From contig CBDDCT010000003.1 of the NCBI GenBank assembly GCA_965226185.1, positions 1 through 64,000 of the forward strand: a DNA stretch of 64,000 nt, written 5' to 3'. The position numbers and the translations under genes are program-made. The notes beneath the pieces were generated by a model, which saw only the letters and a program-made list of their open reading frames with translations, was not told the DNA's origin and made no database searches. Source of the DNA: CBDCYS01 sp965226185 (GTDB lineage Bacteria; Acidobacteriota; Terriglobia; Bryobacterales; UBA6623). Below, piece by piece: positions 63,736 through 64,000 of the stretch (positions are counted from its first letter, which is position 1; each line of letters opens with the position of its first letter).

Positions 63736-64000
63736 CCGCCACTTCCGAACGTATTCTTGGAAGGCCTGGGTCCGCGGTTTCCTGTCGCGGACGGTTCCAC
63801 GAACTCGTCATGAGGGATGGTGCCCCGGTGGACCTTGGCCTTTCGTTTTCCGGGGCGCTGTGCTATTCTGCGTTCGCCTAACGAACGGAATCTGGACCAG
63901 TTCCGAGGAATCTGGCTCACACTTGCCTACCGCCAAGAGGCGGCTTAAACGCGTGCTGAGGCAGCCTTTGTCCTCCCCAAAGGGGTCGAATGTCACTGAC
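63736..64000. other. Gap at right window edge
   Basis: A 7-bp stem GTCCGCG–9–CGCGGAC (63770-63792) follows the sulfatase and may end the transcript. No gene is recognised up to the window edge. Confidence 0.45.

Noticed and set aside
1..64000. CRISPR arrays, rRNA and tRNA genes
   Set aside because: No regularly spaced repeat series, no rRNA-like stretch and no cloverleaf with GGTTCGAATCC-type arm in context was found by eye; a short tRNA could still be missed without a covariance search.

Overview
The window looks like a chromosomal segment of a GC-rich, non-model Gram-negative bacterium, most likely an Acidobacteriota member of the Solibacter/Bryobacter type. The markers are an Oar-like TonB-dependent receptor with an N-terminal carboxypeptidase-regulatory domain, a fragment of the Solibacter-type TIGR03437 domain, a Ser/Thr-kinase–WD40 (TolB-like) remnant, ASPIC/UnbV and TPR remnants, PSD1 (DUF1549/DUF1553) plus DUF1501 genes, sulfatases and a PQQ dehydrogenase. 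Planctomycetes share some of these, but the Oar-like receptor and TIGR03437 favour Acidobacteriota. This is inference from gene content; there is no rRNA or tRNA in view.

Layout. (1) 1-3.1 kb: the 3' part of a GH127/DUF1680-type gene and groEL, both on the minus strand. (2) 3.4-10.6 kb: nested mobile DNA. An ISNCY-like element carries an IS1380-family element inside it and a 530-bp deletion derivative (MITE) at its edge. A DUF2817 gene is split by a second small insertion, and a second IS1380-family element follows. (3) 10.8-17.3 kb: plasmid- or conjugative-element-like genes (TrbB/CpaF-type ATPase, ParA plus a ribbon-helix-helix partner, VapBC, a broken resolvase).

(4) 17.3-35 kb: a dense defence island, all on the plus strand. 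It holds a Vsr–C5-methyltransferase–Eco29kI-type restriction module, a two-TM protein of unknown function, HigBA, a membrane-anchored DUF4041/GIY-YIG protein resembling SNIPE, and a translationally coupled trio (SMC-like ATPase, HEAT-repeat histidine kinase, response regulator). Next come a Pch2/TRIP13-like AAA+ ATPase with a small unknown partner, a complete type III CBASS operon (CD-NTase, HORMA, Trip13, TIR-SAVED), and an overlapping TIR / DUF4062 gene pair. The island ends with a P4-type tyrosine integrase (35.1-36.3 kb) and an excisionase-like gene.

(5) 36.9-41.7 kb: a degraded stretch with a frameshifted unknown gene, two diverged ~400-bp direct repeats and fragments of a TIGR03437 protein, a serine recombinase, a terminase and a TonB receptor. 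(6) 41.8-47 kb: the PSD1 and DUF1501 pair. (7) 47-49.05 kb: an IS1182-like element whose transposase promoter is split by the second MITE copy. (8) 49.9-56.4 kb: a rearranged kinase–WD40 remnant, a PQQ dehydrogenase, a TPR protein and fused gene remnants. (9) 56.7-63.7 kb: the TonB receptor and two lipoprotein sulfatases, which read like a polysaccharide-utilisation cluster for sulfated glycans.

The strongest candidate for an undescribed system is the ATPase / HEAT-kinase / response-regulator operon at 23.6-27.4 kb, with the Pch2-like ATPase pair just after it. Its fusion-free architecture and its place inside a defence island suggest a phosphorelay-controlled defence system. I made no database search; all family names come from motif recognition.
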